A stretch of 64,000 nt of DNA, from assembly GCA_011525785.1 (NCBI GenBank), contig WYBT01000012.1, forward strand, positions 1-64,000, written 5' to 3'. The stretch is from Planctomycetaceae bacterium (lineage in GTDB: Bacteria > Planctomycetota > UBA1135 > GCA-002686595). The notes under the pieces were generated by a model. The model searched no databases and was not told the origin of the DNA. It saw nothing but the letters and a program-made list of their open reading frames with translations. Both the position numbers and the translations under genes were made by a program. Shown one piece after another: positions 17,348-26,224 of the stretch; position 1 is the stretch's first letter, and every line of letters begins with the position of its first letter.

Positions 17348-18357
17348 GCAATGCGGACCGGCGCCGGCGTGCGCTCGCTGGCCTCGCGCAGCTGGTCGGG
17401 AGTGCAGACCGCGGCGCCGTGCTCCATGACCACCACGCCCGAGGCCGCGTTGGCGAGCTGCATGGCGGTCGGAGCGTCGAGCTTGCTGGCCAGCGCCAGT
17501 GCGAACACCGCTGCAGCCGTGTCGCCCGCGCCGGTCACGTCCGTCACATCGCCCGAGCCCGAGGCGTCGACCGCGATGCCGCGCTCGGGGCAGCCTTCGC
17601 CGAACAGCGCCATGCCCTTGTTGCCGCGCGTCACGAGCAGCCAGCGCATCGGACAGCGCGCGAGCAGCTCGCCCGCGGCCGCCGAGATGTCCTTGATGTC
17701 CGCCAGCTCGTCGAGCTCGCGGCCGGTGAAGCGCGCCAGCTCGCCGACGTTCGGCGTCATGGCCGTCACGCCCTCGAAGCCGGCGATGTGCGAGCGCGGA
17801 TCGAGCACCACGACGACTCCGCGCGAGGCCAGCTCGGTGGCGAGCGCGCCCAGCTCGGCGTCGACCATGCCGTAGTCGTAGTCGGAGATCAGCAGCACGT
17901 CGATCGCCTGCGCAAGCGAAACGACGCGCTCGCGGATCTTGGCGCGGATCTCGGCAGCGGCCGGACGCGCGGGCTCGCGATCGACGCGCAGCACCTGCTG
18001 CAGACTGCGGCGCGGCTCAGCGGCCACGATGCGCGTCTTGGTCGGCGTGGTCCACTCCGGGATCGTCTCGACGCCCATGGTGTCGATGCGGAAGCCCTCG
18101 AGCAGCTCGATCAACTCGCGGCCGCGCACGTCGCGCCCCACGCAGCCGTGCAAGCGCGTCGCCGCGCCGAGCGCGCGCACGTTGCGCGCCACGTTCGCGG
18201 CCCCTCCCGCCTGGAAGTCCTCGCTCTTGTAGCGCAGCACCATCACCGGCGCTTCGCGCGACAGCGAGCGCGGCTGGGTCACGAGGTAGTGGTCGGCGAT
18301 GATGTCGCCGATCACCGAAACGCGCAGCGACGTGAAGTCAGGGACTAGGGGGTTCAC
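17344..18357 (-). CDS. PfkB-family heptose 7-phosphate kinase-like (HldE N-terminal domain as a separate protein)
   Basis: A 337-residue ribokinase/PfkB-family protein. It has the HldE-type beginning (SVIGDIIADHYLVTQPRSLS), the glycine pair EDFQAGGAANVARNVRALGA, and the anion-hole/catalytic motif DVTGAGDTAAAVFALAL with the catalytic Asp of GAGD. HldE domain I makes heptose 1,7-bisphosphate. GTG at 18357 (NPLVPDFTSLRV) is chosen; the codons before it are not family-like. It is coupled to the adenylyltransferase-like gene downstream. The TPTKTRIVA and LQQVLRVDRE segments are also HldE-like. Confidence 0.82.
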   Translation of the reverse strand: MNPLVPDFTSLRVSVIGDIIADHYLVTQPRSLSREAPVMVLRYKSEDFQAGGAANVARNVRALGAATRLHGCVGRDVRGRELIELLEGFRIDTMGVETIPEWTTPTKTRIVAAEPRRSLQQVLRVDREPARPAAAEIRAKIRERVVSLAQAIDVLLISDYDYGMVDAELGALATELASRGVVVVLDPRSHIAGFEGVTAMTPNVGELARFTGRELDELADIKDISAAAGELLARCPMRWLLVTRGNKGMALFGEGCPERGIAVDASGSGDVTDVTGAGDTAAAVFALALASKLDAPTAMQLANAASGVVVMEHGAAVCTPDQLREASERTPAPVRIA

Positions 18358-18415
18358 GCGCTCCAGTTTCGCGCCGCGGGCGGCGGAACACAAACCCGCG
18401 CTGGCGCGGGCCGGC

Positions 18416-20098
18416 TCAGCACATCTCGCTCGCCGCGGCGGCGAGGGCCAGCTCGGCGAGGCGCTCGGGCACGGGCTTGGCGGCGGCGGTGTGCCACTCG
18501 ATCCCGGCCTCTTCGGCGAGGTAGTAGTCGCTGCGCACGCCCATGAAGGCGTTGTACTTGATCGCGTAGTGCAGCTCGTTCGCGGCGACGGCGGCGGCGG
18601 AGAGCTCCGCGTCGAGCTTGCGCACGAGCGGCTTGAAGGCCTCCCACTCCGCGGCGCTCATCGCGAGCACGCGCTCGACGAGCGGCCGGTAGCGCTCGCT
18701 CGCCGGCGCCGGGCGATAACGGTCGAGGCGCGAGTTCACGAACCAGGGCATGCAGGTCGCAAGCTTGTCGATGAAGAGGTTCTCCTCTTCGCCGAAGTCC
18801 ATGCAGCTCGACTCGGTGAAGTCCGTGAGCTTCACTTCCTTGCTCGGGTCGATGTAGCCGCCCTTGAGCGCGAGCGCGTAGCTCTCGGTGCCGGGGAACG
18901 GGAAGAACAGCGAGGTGCGGAAGCGGCCGATGCCCGACTTCGCGAGCAAATCGACGGTCTCCCAGCGCTCTTCGTGCGTCTCGTACGGCAGACCGACCAT
19001 CAAGAAGCCCGAGGTGTGCAGCCCGTACATCTCGGCCGCCTCGATCGTGTTGAACACGTCCGAGTTCGACATGAAGCGCTGCAGCACTTCCTTGCGGACT
19101 CGCGGAGAGCCCGACTCGATGCCGAGCTTGAGGATGCGGCAACCGGCGCGCGCGAGAGCTTCCGCCACGCGCGGATCGAGCTGCTTGACGTGGCTGTTGA
19201 CCACGAACGGGACCTTGATGCCGGCTGCAACTAGCGCGTTGCAGGTCGCGATCGCATGCTCGACGTTCTGCGTGAACAGGTCGTCGTCGAAGATGAAGGT
19301 GCCGATGTTCTCGTAGCGCGAGAGCACCCACTGGATCTCTTCCACGAGCAACTGCGGCGGCCGGAAGCGGAAGAAGCCGATCTGGTTGGTCGAGCGGCCG
19401 AGCTCGTCGCGGTAGCGATCGACGATCTTGTGGTTGAGGCAGTAGGTGCAGCGGTACGGACAACCGCGCGACGAGAGCAATCCGAACCAGCCGTGCTTCT
19501 GGTCGGTGATGCGCTGCGTGTCGAACAGCTCGTAGTCGGGCATCGGCAACGTGCGCAGGTCGGGGAACTCCCCCACCGGGTTGTGCACCCAGTGCGCCGC
19601 GTCGACCGGCGCGAACTGCGCAGCCGCCGGCCGCACGCCGCCCTTCCACGACAGGAAGTTGCGCACGTCGTCGGGCCGCTCGCCGCGCTCGAGGCGCGTG
19701 ACGAGTTCGAGCAGCGCGTCTTCGCACTCGCCGACGCCGACGTGGTCCCACAATCCGTCGCCCATCACCTCGCTGGGCACCATCGTCGGGTGGATGCCGC
19801 CCACCACGATCGGCGGCAGCTCGAGTCCGCGCGCGTCCGCCTGTTCGCGCAGCCAGCGCACGAGTTCGCACGCCGCGCGGTACTGCTGGGTCAAGCACGA
19901 GAAGGCGACCAGGCCCGGCCCCCACGCGAGGATGCGCGCGAGCACGTCCTCGTTCGTCGGCACGGGCGGGAGGTTCTCGTTGAGGTTGACCAGGCTCGTC
20001 TCGTGCCCGGCCCGCTTGAGCACGGCCGAGAGCGTGGCGAGGCCGTGGTTGAACCCCATCTGGGTGTAGAGGTTGGGGTAGATGAACAGGACGCGCAT
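18416..20098 (-). CDS. B12-binding domain radical SAM protein
   Basis: A 560-residue protein. The N-terminal ~150 residues are a cobalamin-binding-like Rossmann domain (VLFIYPNLYTQMGFNHGLA, then VVGGIHPTMVPSEV). The radical SAM core follows with SSRGCPYRCTYC, the CxxxCxxC that binds the 4Fe-4S cluster, and IFDDDLF. The DxHxxG of true B12 binders is not evident, as in many B12-like radical SAM proteins. Family members methylate or rearrange lipids, antibiotics and cofactors. The RRV start is an ATG at 20098. It lies 58 bases upstream of the split heptose kinase on the same strand, hinting at a role in sugar or lipid modification. The substrate is unknown. Confidence 0.8.
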   Translation of the reverse strand: MRVLFIYPNLYTQMGFNHGLATLSAVLKRAGHETSLVNLNENLPPVPTNEDVLARILAWGPGLVAFSCLTQQYRAACELVRWLREQADARGLELPPIVVGGIHPTMVPSEVMGDGLWDHVGVGECEDALLELVTRLERGERPDDVRNFLSWKGGVRPAAAQFAPVDAAHWVHNPVGEFPDLRTLPMPDYELFDTQRITDQKHGWFGLLSSRGCPYRCTYCLNHKIVDRYRDELGRSTNQIGFFRFRPPQLLVEEIQWVLSRYENIGTFIFDDDLFTQNVEHAIATCNALVAAGIKVPFVVNSHVKQLDPRVAEALARAGCRILKLGIESGSPRVRKEVLQRFMSNSDVFNTIEAAEMYGLHTSGFLMVGLPYETHEERWETVDLLAKSGIGRFRTSLFFPFPGTESYALALKGGYIDPSKEVKLTDFTESSCMDFGEEENLFIDKLATCMPWFVNSRLDRYRPAPASERYRPLVERVLAMSAAEWEAFKPLVRKLDAELSAAAVAANELHYAIKYNAFMGVRSDYYLAEEAGIEWHTAAAKPVPERLAELALAAAASEMC

Positions 20099-20236
20099 CG
20101 GTGCTTCTCGCTGGCCGCCAGGATAGGGCGCCGCGCGGCCGATCGGTCCCACAGCTGCGCAGGCTTGGGAATCCCCCGGCGAATCGAGCTGGGACGCACG
20201 CAAGGCGCGAGGCGATCGCGCCGACAGGCACGAGCG

Positions 20237-21232
20237 ATGGACGCCCCCGCCGCCCCGCTGCCCGCGCCCGCGCGCTCGCCGGAGTATCCCGCCGAGCGGC
20301 GCCTGCGCGTCTCGGTCGAGCTGACCAACATCTGCAACTTCACCTGCCCGTTCTGCCCGCAGGCCTTCAAGCACGCCGACTCGACGCCGCTCGGCGCGCC
20401 CTACGACCGTCGCCAGGGCCTGATGTCGCGCGCGACCTTCGAGCGCGCCATCGACGAGTGCAACCGCGTGGCCGAGACGGTCGAGCTGGGCTTCTTCGGC
20501 GAGCAGACGCTGCACCGCGACTACCTCGAATTCGTGCGTTCGCTGCGCGAGCGCAACTTCAGGCTCGAGCTCTCGACCAACGTCAGCTTCGTCACGCGCG
20601 AGACCATGCAGGCCTGGATCGACGCGCGCGTCGACCTCGTGCGCCTCAGCCTCGACGCCGTCACGCCCGAGGTCTTCAACCGCGCGCGCCCGGGCAAGGT
20701 GCGCGACCTCGCCGGCCGCCTCGCGCCCGAGCGCGAGCGCATGAAGGCCATCAACGACAAGGTGCGCTACTGGCTCGCGCTGCCTGAGCACCTCCCCACG
20801 CGACTGGTGTTCGTGAAGAGCTCGCACAACCAGGGCGACGAGCGCGAGCGCTTCCTCGCGCACTGGACGCCGTGCCTGGGGCCCGACGACCGCATCCTGA
20901 TGAAGCAGGTGCTCACTTACGGCGGCAAGACCGCCGATCCGCTGGTGCTCGCGCACCGCTGCAACGTGTGGGAGCTGCGCTACCTGATGATCGACTGGCG
21001 CGGCGTGGTCAGCCCCTGCAACCTCGACACGAACATGGACCTCGCGCTGGGCAACGTGAACCAGCACTCGATTCACGAGCTCTACAACGGCGCCGTCGCG
21101 AACGACCTGCGCAAGCGCACGGGCTGCTTGAAGGACCTCACGCCCTGCCGCACCTGCGTCGACGGCAACAACTGGTCGCGCAACGAGACCTTCGCCAATC
21201 CGCTCTACGAAGCGGCGCGCGCGGGCGTGTGA
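20237..21232 (+). CDS. Radical SAM protein with SPASM-like C-terminus
   Basis: A 331-residue radical SAM enzyme. NICNFTCPFCPQ carries the CxxxCxxC cluster motif directly after the first strand (RLRVSVELT). Near the C-terminus are further cysteines (HRCNVWELRY, SPCNLDTN, GCLKDLTPCRTC) arranged like a SPASM or twitch auxiliary cluster. Such proteins modify peptides, sugars or cofactors. The ATG at 20237 is chosen because the upstream open frame is antisense to the neighbouring gene. It is divergent from the B12-type radical SAM gene (138-base gap) and converges with the sulfatase gene 4 bases away. Confidence 0.8.
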   Translation: MDAPAAPLPAPARSPEYPAERRLRVSVELTNICNFTCPFCPQAFKHADSTPLGAPYDRRQGLMSRATFERAIDECNRVAETVELGFFGEQTLHRDYLEFVRSLRERNFRLELSTNVSFVTRETMQAWIDARVDLVRLSLDAVTPEVFNRARPGKVRDLAGRLAPERERMKAINDKVRYWLALPEHLPTRLVFVKSSHNQGDERERFLAHWTPCLGPDDRILMKQVLTYGGKTADPLVLAHRCNVWELRYLMIDWRGVVSPCNLDTNMDLALGNVNQHSIHELYNGAVANDLRKRTGCLKDLTPCRTCVDGNNWSRNETFANPLYEAARAGV

Positions 21233-21236
21233 GCGT

Positions 21237-22670
21237 TCAGTCCGCGACGTCGGCAGCGCGAACGGCGCTTCCGCGAAGGCCGCGCGAGCCGTCGCCGAGC
21301 TCTTGAACTGCGCGTTCGGCGAGCGCGCACAGGCGCTCGACCAGCGCGGGGTGCTCCGCCGCGACGTTGCGCGTCTCGCCGGGGTCGTCTTCGAGATCGA
21401 ACAGCGACAGTTCGATGCGTGCGCCGTAGTCGTACTCGACGGGAACGCCGTCGCGCGCGCGCTCGCCCTCGCGCAGCGTGCGGTAGCTGTGCGGCAAGTG
21501 CAGCTTCCAACGACCGGCGCGCAGGGCCTCGAGGTGGCCGGCGTGGTAGTGGAACAAGAGCGCATCGTGCGGCGAGCGCGCGCCGGGCTCGCCCGTGAGC
21601 AGCGCAGTAATGTCGCAACCGTCGATCGGAAGCGGCGGCAGCGGAGCGTCGAGCGCACGCGCGATCGTCGGCAGCAGATCGATTGTCATCGCCGGCTCGC
21701 TCACGACCGTCCCCGCGCGAATCCTCCCGGGCCAGCGCGCGATGAACGGCACGCGCACGCCGCCCTCGAAGGTCGTGCCCTTGCCCTCGCGCAGTCCGCC
21801 GGTGTCCCCGGCGTGCTCGCCGTAGCTCAGCCACGGGCCGTTGTCGCTGGTGAACACGATCAGCGTGTCGTCCGCGACACCCAAACGCTCGAGCGCGGCA
21901 TCGATCGCGCCCAGCGAAGCGTCGAGTTCTTCGATCACGTCGCCGTACAAGCCTGCGCCGCTGCGGCCTCGGAAACTCGAGCTGGCGAACAGCGGCGCGT
22001 GCGGCATGGGGTGCGCGAGGTAGACGAAGAAGTTGCGCCGCTGCGCGACGGAGCGCTCGATGAAGTCGACGGCGCGTGCGGTGTAGCGCGCGGTGAACTC
22101 GGACTGGTCCTCGACGAACTCGATCACGCGCTCACCTTCGAACAAGGGCAGCGCCGGCCAGTCCTTGGGATTCTCGGGATGCCCCGGCCACATGTCGTTC
22201 GAGTACGGGATGCCGAAGAACTCGTCGAAGCCCTGGCGCGTCGGGAGGAACTGCGGCTGCCAGCCCAGGTGCCACTTGCCGATGCAGGCCGTGGCGTAGC
22301 CGCGCGAGCGCGCGACCTCGGCCAGCGTCGTCTCGCTCGCCGCCAGACCGTGCAGGGAGCTGGGCACGAGCGCGCCCTGGATGCCGACACGGTTGGGATA
22401 ACAGCCGGTGAGGATCGCAGCGCGCGAAGCCGAACACACCGGCTGCGCTACGTAGAAGTCGGTGAAGCGCGCGCCCCGCTCCGCCAGCGCGTCGAGGTGC
22501 GGCGTGCGCCACTTGCGCTGCCCGTAGCAGCCCAGATCGCCCCACCCCAAATCGTCGGCGACGATCAGCACCACGTTGGGCGCATCTCGGCGCGCGTGTG
22601 CGTCCTGTTGCGCGTGTGGCGCGACGCACGCGACCAGCGCGAGAGCCGAGCACGGCGCGAAACGGTGCAC
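21237..22670 (-). CDS. Secreted Cys-type sulfatase (lipoprotein)
   Basis: A 477-residue alkaline-phosphatase-superfamily sulfatase. GTG at 22670 begins a short signal with lipobox ALVAC (Cys15), so the product is probably a lipoprotein. NVVLIVADDLGWGDLGCYG gives the metal-binding Asp pair (D39, D40). The site converted to formylglycine is C79 in PVCSASRAAILTG, fitting the CxAxR pattern. FTSDNGPWLSYGEHAG and GKGTTFEGGVRVPFIARW are standard later motifs. It should desulfate a carbohydrate; the substrate is not predictable. Maturation needs an FGE, and only a kinase-fused FGE-like domain exists in this window. Confidence 0.88.
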   Translation of the reverse strand: MHRFAPCSALALVACVAPHAQQDAHARRDAPNVVLIVADDLGWGDLGCYGQRKWRTPHLDALAERGARFTDFYVAQPVCSASRAAILTGCYPNRVGIQGALVPSSLHGLAASETTLAEVARSRGYATACIGKWHLGWQPQFLPTRQGFDEFFGIPYSNDMWPGHPENPKDWPALPLFEGERVIEFVEDQSEFTARYTARAVDFIERSVAQRRNFFVYLAHPMPHAPLFASSSFRGRSGAGLYGDVIEELDASLGAIDAALERLGVADDTLIVFTSDNGPWLSYGEHAGDTGGLREGKGTTFEGGVRVPFIARWPGRIRAGTVVSEPAMTIDLLPTIARALDAPLPPLPIDGCDITALLTGEPGARSPHDALLFHYHAGHLEALRAGRWKLHLPHSYRTLREGERARDGVPVEYDYGARIELSLFDLEDDPGETRNVAAEHPALVERLCALAERAVQELGDGSRGLRGSAVRAADVAD

Positions 22671-22721
22671 GGCGCGAACTGCCGCGCGCGGTCCGCGGCC
22701 CCTATCCTGTGCGGCCCGCCC

Positions 22722-23027
22722 ATGACGCTCGAAATCTGGTTCGTCGCCGCGTTCCTGCTCTCGGTCAACTTGCTGGCCTTCCTCGCCCAGGGTCTCGACA
22801 AGCGCCTGGCGAAGAGCGGCGGGCGGCGCATCAGCGAAAAAACGCTGCTTTCCCTGGGATTGCCGCTTGCGGCGCCGGGGATGTGGTTCGGAATGCGGAC
22901 CTTCCACCACAAGACCAGCAAGCCCGGATTTCTCGCGCTGGCGGTGCTGGTGACCGCGGTCAACGCGCTGATCCTCTGGGGGCTGTACGAGCTGTGGTCG
23001 CGCGAGTGGCTGGACTTCCACGGCTAA
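22722..23027 (+). CDS. DUF1294 small membrane protein
   Basis: A 101-residue protein with three hydrophobic helices. The core AQGLDKRLAKSGGRRISEKTLL followed by GMRTFHHKTSKPGF matches the DUF1294 pattern (DK..A..G..R..E..L, M..FRHKT.K..F). Function is unknown. It is divergent from the sulfatase start, with only 51 bases between, so the two share a compact promoter region. Confidence 0.75.
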   Translation: MTLEIWFVAAFLLSVNLLAFLAQGLDKRLAKSGGRRISEKTLLSLGLPLAAPGMWFGMRTFHHKTSKPGFLALAVLVTAVNALILWGLYELWSREWLDFHG

Positions 23028-23040
23028 GCCGAACGCGCGC

Positions 23041-23517
23041 TCAGTCGCCGCCCGCGCCGAAGCAACCTTCGCGCACGGCGTGGATGAAGTCGGTCGTCGG
23101 CGGCTCGCGCCCCTCGGCGCGCAGCACCTGCGCGAGCTGACCGCGGTGGTAGCTGGCGTGGAACAGCACGTGGCTGATCACGTCGCCGATCTGGTTCTTG
23201 AAGTGCGCGCCCTTGGTGTTGACGTAGCTGATCGACGTGTCCATCGCGCGCGCGTCCAGGCCGCGCAGGAAGCTGCGCCAGTTGGCGCGCAGCACGTCGA
23301 GCCGCACGGCGCACTCGTCGATGGTCCACTCGGGCCACACCGGACAGGTCATCGGTCGATGCGCCATGCGATCGAGCCACAGCACCTGCGCGGCGACGAT
23401 GTGCGCGAAGAGCTTGCGCCCCGGCGCCGTCGGATGGGCCTGGAGCGCGCCCAGAAACTCGCGATTGGCCCAGTCGTCGTAATCCAGGAGCCGCACCACG
23501 TGTTCGAAGCGATCCAT
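23041..23517 (-). CDS. DinB/YfiT-family four-helix metalloprotein
   Basis: A 158-residue protein. The metal-site histidines of the DinB fold are visible: H39 in LFAHIVAAQ and the pair in HVLFHASYHRGQL (H120, H124). Members include thiol-dependent transferases and DNA-damage-induced proteins of unknown activity. The ATG at 23517 is followed by a normal DinB N-terminus (HVVRLLDYDDWAN). It lies downstream of hldE on the same strand but is separated by a palindromic mobile element, which may have split an operon. Confidence 0.78.
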   Translation of the reverse strand: MDRFEHVVRLLDYDDWANREFLGALQAHPTAPGRKLFAHIVAAQVLWLDRMAHRPMTCPVWPEWTIDECAVRLDVLRANWRSFLRGLDARAMDTSISYVNTKGAHFKNQIGDVISHVLFHASYHRGQLAQVLRAEGREPPTTDFIHAVREGCFGAGGD

Positions 23518-23543
23518 GCTCGATTTCCCTTGGGGTTGGCGCT

Positions 23544-23708
23544 CTAGTGTCGTGCTTGCGAAGTCCGTCGAAGATGTCGCTGGAATCGGCGTTCCTGGCA
23601 AGGCGCGAGGATTCCAGGCGACCTGGTCAGGTCGCCGAACCGCAGCAACGCCGCCAGGGGCGGCGAGGCCAGCGAGATGTTCGACGAAATTCGCAAGCAA
23701 GACACTAG
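23544..23708. mobile_element. 165-bp MITE-like palindromic element
   Basis: The ends form a 40-base inverted repeat (23544-23583 with 23669-23708) with about 5 mismatches, each end carrying CTAG. Inside is another strong hairpin (ggcgacct / aggtcgcc with a 4-base loop, around 23620). No plausible protein lies within it. The right end overlaps the hldE stop codon: the TAG stop is part of the terminal CTAG. A non-coding element with long inverted ends between two same-strand genes fits a MITE or a REP-like unit. CTAG could be a 4-base target duplication or the end of the repeat. Confidence 0.7.
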
Positions 23709-25177
23709 CAGTTGGCGCCGCGCGCGCGCTCGATGATGCGCGTGGTCGAGCGTCCGGGCGTCAAATCCGCGAGCACCACCTGCCCGCCGTGGGCCTCGAC
23801 CCACTCGCGCCCCACGACGCCCTTGTGCTCCCAGTCGCGGCCCTTGACGAGCACGTTGGGCGTGACGCGCTCGATGATTTCCTTGGGCGTGTCCTCGCCG
23901 AAGCTCGTGACCGCGTCGACCATCTCGAGCGCCGCCAGCACGCCCATGCGATCGCCCAGCGAGTTCACCGGGCGCGTGGGGCCCTTGAGGCGCTTGACGC
24001 TCTCGTCGTCGTTCACGCCGACCACCAGCACGTCGCCCTGCGCGCGCGCGAAGCGCAGGTAGTCCACGTGCCCCATGTGGAGGATGTCGAAGCAGCCATT
24101 GGTGAAGACGATGCGCTTGTGCTGCGCACGCCACATCTCGAGCAGCGCCTCGAGCCGCGCGCCGCCGACGACCTTCGCGGCCGAACGCACGCCGCGGTCG
24201 TGCTGCTCGAGCCGCTCGAACAGCTCACCGCGCGTCACGCTCGCGGCGCCCGGCTTGCCGACCACGATGCCGGCCGCGTGGTTGGCGAGGTGCACCGCCG
24301 TCTCGAGCGGCAGGCCCGCGCCCAGCGCCAGCGCGAGGTTGGAGATCACCGTGTCGCCCGCGCCGGTCACGTCGAACACCTCGCGCGCCACGGTCGGGAC
24401 GTGGATCGACTGACCTTGCCGCGTGAGCATGAAGATGCCCTGCGCGCCGAGCGTGATGACGGCCGCCTCGAGTTCGCCGATGCGCATCAGATCCTGCGCC
24501 GCAGCGGGCATGTCGCGGATCTCGCCCAGCTTGCGACCGAGCGCCTCTTCGGCCTCGCGGCGGTTGGGCGTGATCAGGGTCGCGCCCTTGTAGCGCGAGT
24601 AGTCGCGGCCCTTGGGATCGACCAGCACCGGCGCGCCGCGGCGGCGCGCGAGTTCCACGGCGCCGGCCACGACCAGGCGCGTGAGCACGCCCTTGCCGTA
24701 GTCGGACAGGATCACGGCCTGCGCGCGCGCGATGCGCTCGGCGAGCGCCTCGACCAGCCGGCGGCCCAGTTCGTCGGGGATCGGCCGCGAGACCTCCCAA
24801 TCGACGCGCAGCACCTGCTGCACTCCGCTGACCATGCGCGTCTTCTCGGTGGTCGGACGCTGCTCGTCGACCAGCACGCCGTCGGTGTGCACGCCCAGGT
24901 CCTGCAGCATGCCGATCAGGCGCCGACCGCGGCTGTCGTCGCCGACGACGCCGACGATTTCGCACTCCGCCTCCATGGCGCGCAGGTTGGCGGCGACGTT
25001 GCCGGCCCCGCCGAGCTTGTCCTGCGCGGACTTGGCGTTGAGCACCGGGATCGGCGCCTCGGGGGAGATGCGTTCGACCTCGCCCGAGACGTAGCGGTCG
25101 AGGATCAGATCGCCGATCACGAGCACGCGCGGGCGCGCGAGCTGCTCGAGCACACTCTGGAGATCGGAGGCGTTCAT
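23705..25177 (-). CDS. hldE: Bifunctional HldE: heptose 7-phosphate kinase / heptose 1-phosphate adenylyltransferase
   Basis: A 490-residue two-domain protein of typical HldE length. Domain I (about 1-330) is PfkB-type, with DKLGGAGNVAANLRAM and DVTGAGDTVISNLALALG. Domain II (about 350-490) is the nucleotidyltransferase, with NGCFDILHMGHVDYLRFA, GVNDDESVKRLKGPTRPVN and GRSTTRIIERAR. It makes ADP-D-glycero-D-manno-heptose for the LPS core. The ATG at 25177 overlaps the hldD stop by 4 bases. The TAG stop sits in the end of the palindromic element. Confidence 0.93.
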   Translation of the reverse strand: MNASDLQSVLEQLARPRVLVIGDLILDRYVSGEVERISPEAPIPVLNAKSAQDKLGGAGNVAANLRAMEAECEIVGVVGDDSRGRRLIGMLQDLGVHTDGVLVDEQRPTTEKTRMVSGVQQVLRVDWEVSRPIPDELGRRLVEALAERIARAQAVILSDYGKGVLTRLVVAGAVELARRRGAPVLVDPKGRDYSRYKGATLITPNRREAEEALGRKLGEIRDMPAAAQDLMRIGELEAAVITLGAQGIFMLTRQGQSIHVPTVAREVFDVTGAGDTVISNLALALGAGLPLETAVHLANHAAGIVVGKPGAASVTRGELFERLEQHDRGVRSAAKVVGGARLEALLEMWRAQHKRIVFTNGCFDILHMGHVDYLRFARAQGDVLVVGVNDDESVKRLKGPTRPVNSLGDRMGVLAALEMVDAVTSFGEDTPKEIIERVTPNVLVKGRDWEHKGVVGREWVEAHGGQVVLADLTPGRSTTRIIERARGANC

Positions 25178-26136
25178 GCGCTGGGGCGAACCGGTCGGCG
25201 ATAGTACCCGCCGCTGTCCTTGAGCACCTTGACGTAGGCCGCGACGCCGTCGGCGAGGCTCGTCATCGGCCGGGTGAAGCCGCTCGCGCGCAAGTGCGTC
25301 AGGTCGGCGCAGGTGTAGGCCTGGTACTTGCCCTTGAGGTCGTCGGGGAACGGGATCTCGACGATCACGGCGCCGTCGTAGTGCGCCACCGTCAGGCGAG
25401 CCAGTTCGGTGAAGCTGCGCGCCTCGCCCGAACCGCAGTTGAAGATCCCCGAAACACCAGGCGTGTCGAGGAAGTGCAGATTCACCGCCACGACGTCGTC
25501 GACGAACACGAAGTCGCGCAGGAAGCGCTCACTGCCCTCGAAGATCTTCAGTCCGCCGTGCGAGGTGGCCTGCTCGTGGAACTTCAGCACCACCGAGGCC
25601 ATGCGGCCCTTGTGGTTCTCCTGCGGACCGTACACGTTGAAGTAGCGCAGCCCGACGATCTGCGAACGCGAGCGCGGCAGCATGCGCCGCACGTAGCGGT
25701 CGAAGAGCTGCTTGGAAAAGCCGTACACGTTGAGCGGCCACTCGCAGCGCGGCGCCTCGACGAAGCCGTCGTCGCCGTCGCCGTAGACCGCCGCCGACGA
25801 GGCGTAAATGAACGGGCAGCGCCCCTGCGCGTACTCCAGGAGCAGCTTGGAGTACTCGTAGTTGACGCTCAGCATGAAGCGACCGTTCTTCTCGGTCGTG
25901 TCGGAGCACGCGCCCTGGTGGAAGATCGCCTCAGGGGCCTTCGCGAAGTAGCGCGCCGGGTCGTCGCCGAACTTGCGGTAGTCGACCAGGTCGGTGAACT
26001 CCAGGCTGTTGAGCGAGCGGTGCTTGTCGCCGTGCTCGAGGTCGTCGACGATCAAGATGTCGTCGATGCCGCGCGCATTGAGGCCGCGCACGAGGTTCGA
26101 GCCGATGAAGCCGGCCCCGCCAGTGACGAGGAACAT
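25174..26136 (-). CDS. hldD: ADP-L-glycero-D-manno-heptose 6-epimerase
   Basis: A 320-residue short-chain dehydrogenase-fold epimerase. It has the N-terminal NAD(P) motif FLVTGGAGFIGSNLV, the DLEHGDKHRSL segment typical of HldD, the FHQGACSDTTEKNGR region, and YGFSKQLFDRYV (Tyr/Lys dyad). The RYFNVYGPQENHKGRMASV stretch is characteristic of the family. It converts ADP-D,D-heptose to the L,D form, the last step before heptosyltransferase use. It sits directly upstream of hldE with ATGA overlap. Confidence 0.93.
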   Translation of the reverse strand: MFLVTGGAGFIGSNLVRGLNARGIDDILIVDDLEHGDKHRSLNSLEFTDLVDYRKFGDDPARYFAKAPEAIFHQGACSDTTEKNGRFMLSVNYEYSKLLLEYAQGRCPFIYASSAAVYGDGDDGFVEAPRCEWPLNVYGFSKQLFDRYVRRMLPRSRSQIVGLRYFNVYGPQENHKGRMASVVLKFHEQATSHGGLKIFEGSERFLRDFVFVDDVVAVNLHFLDTPGVSGIFNCGSGEARSFTELARLTVAHYDGAVIVEIPFPDDLKGKYQAYTCADLTHLRASGFTRPMTSLADGVAAYVKVLKDSGGYYRRPVRPSA

Positions 26137-26224
26137 TCGGTGGACGCTTCGTTGGACGCCTGGGTGACTTGGGGGGAGCGAGGGCCGGACGGAGGCGCAA
26201 GATCGTCAGCCGCAGGCGCGCGGC

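Noticed and set aside
23516..25204. Plus-strand frame of 562 codons over hldE
   Set aside because: Antisense to a fully recognisable HldE; low-complexity translation.
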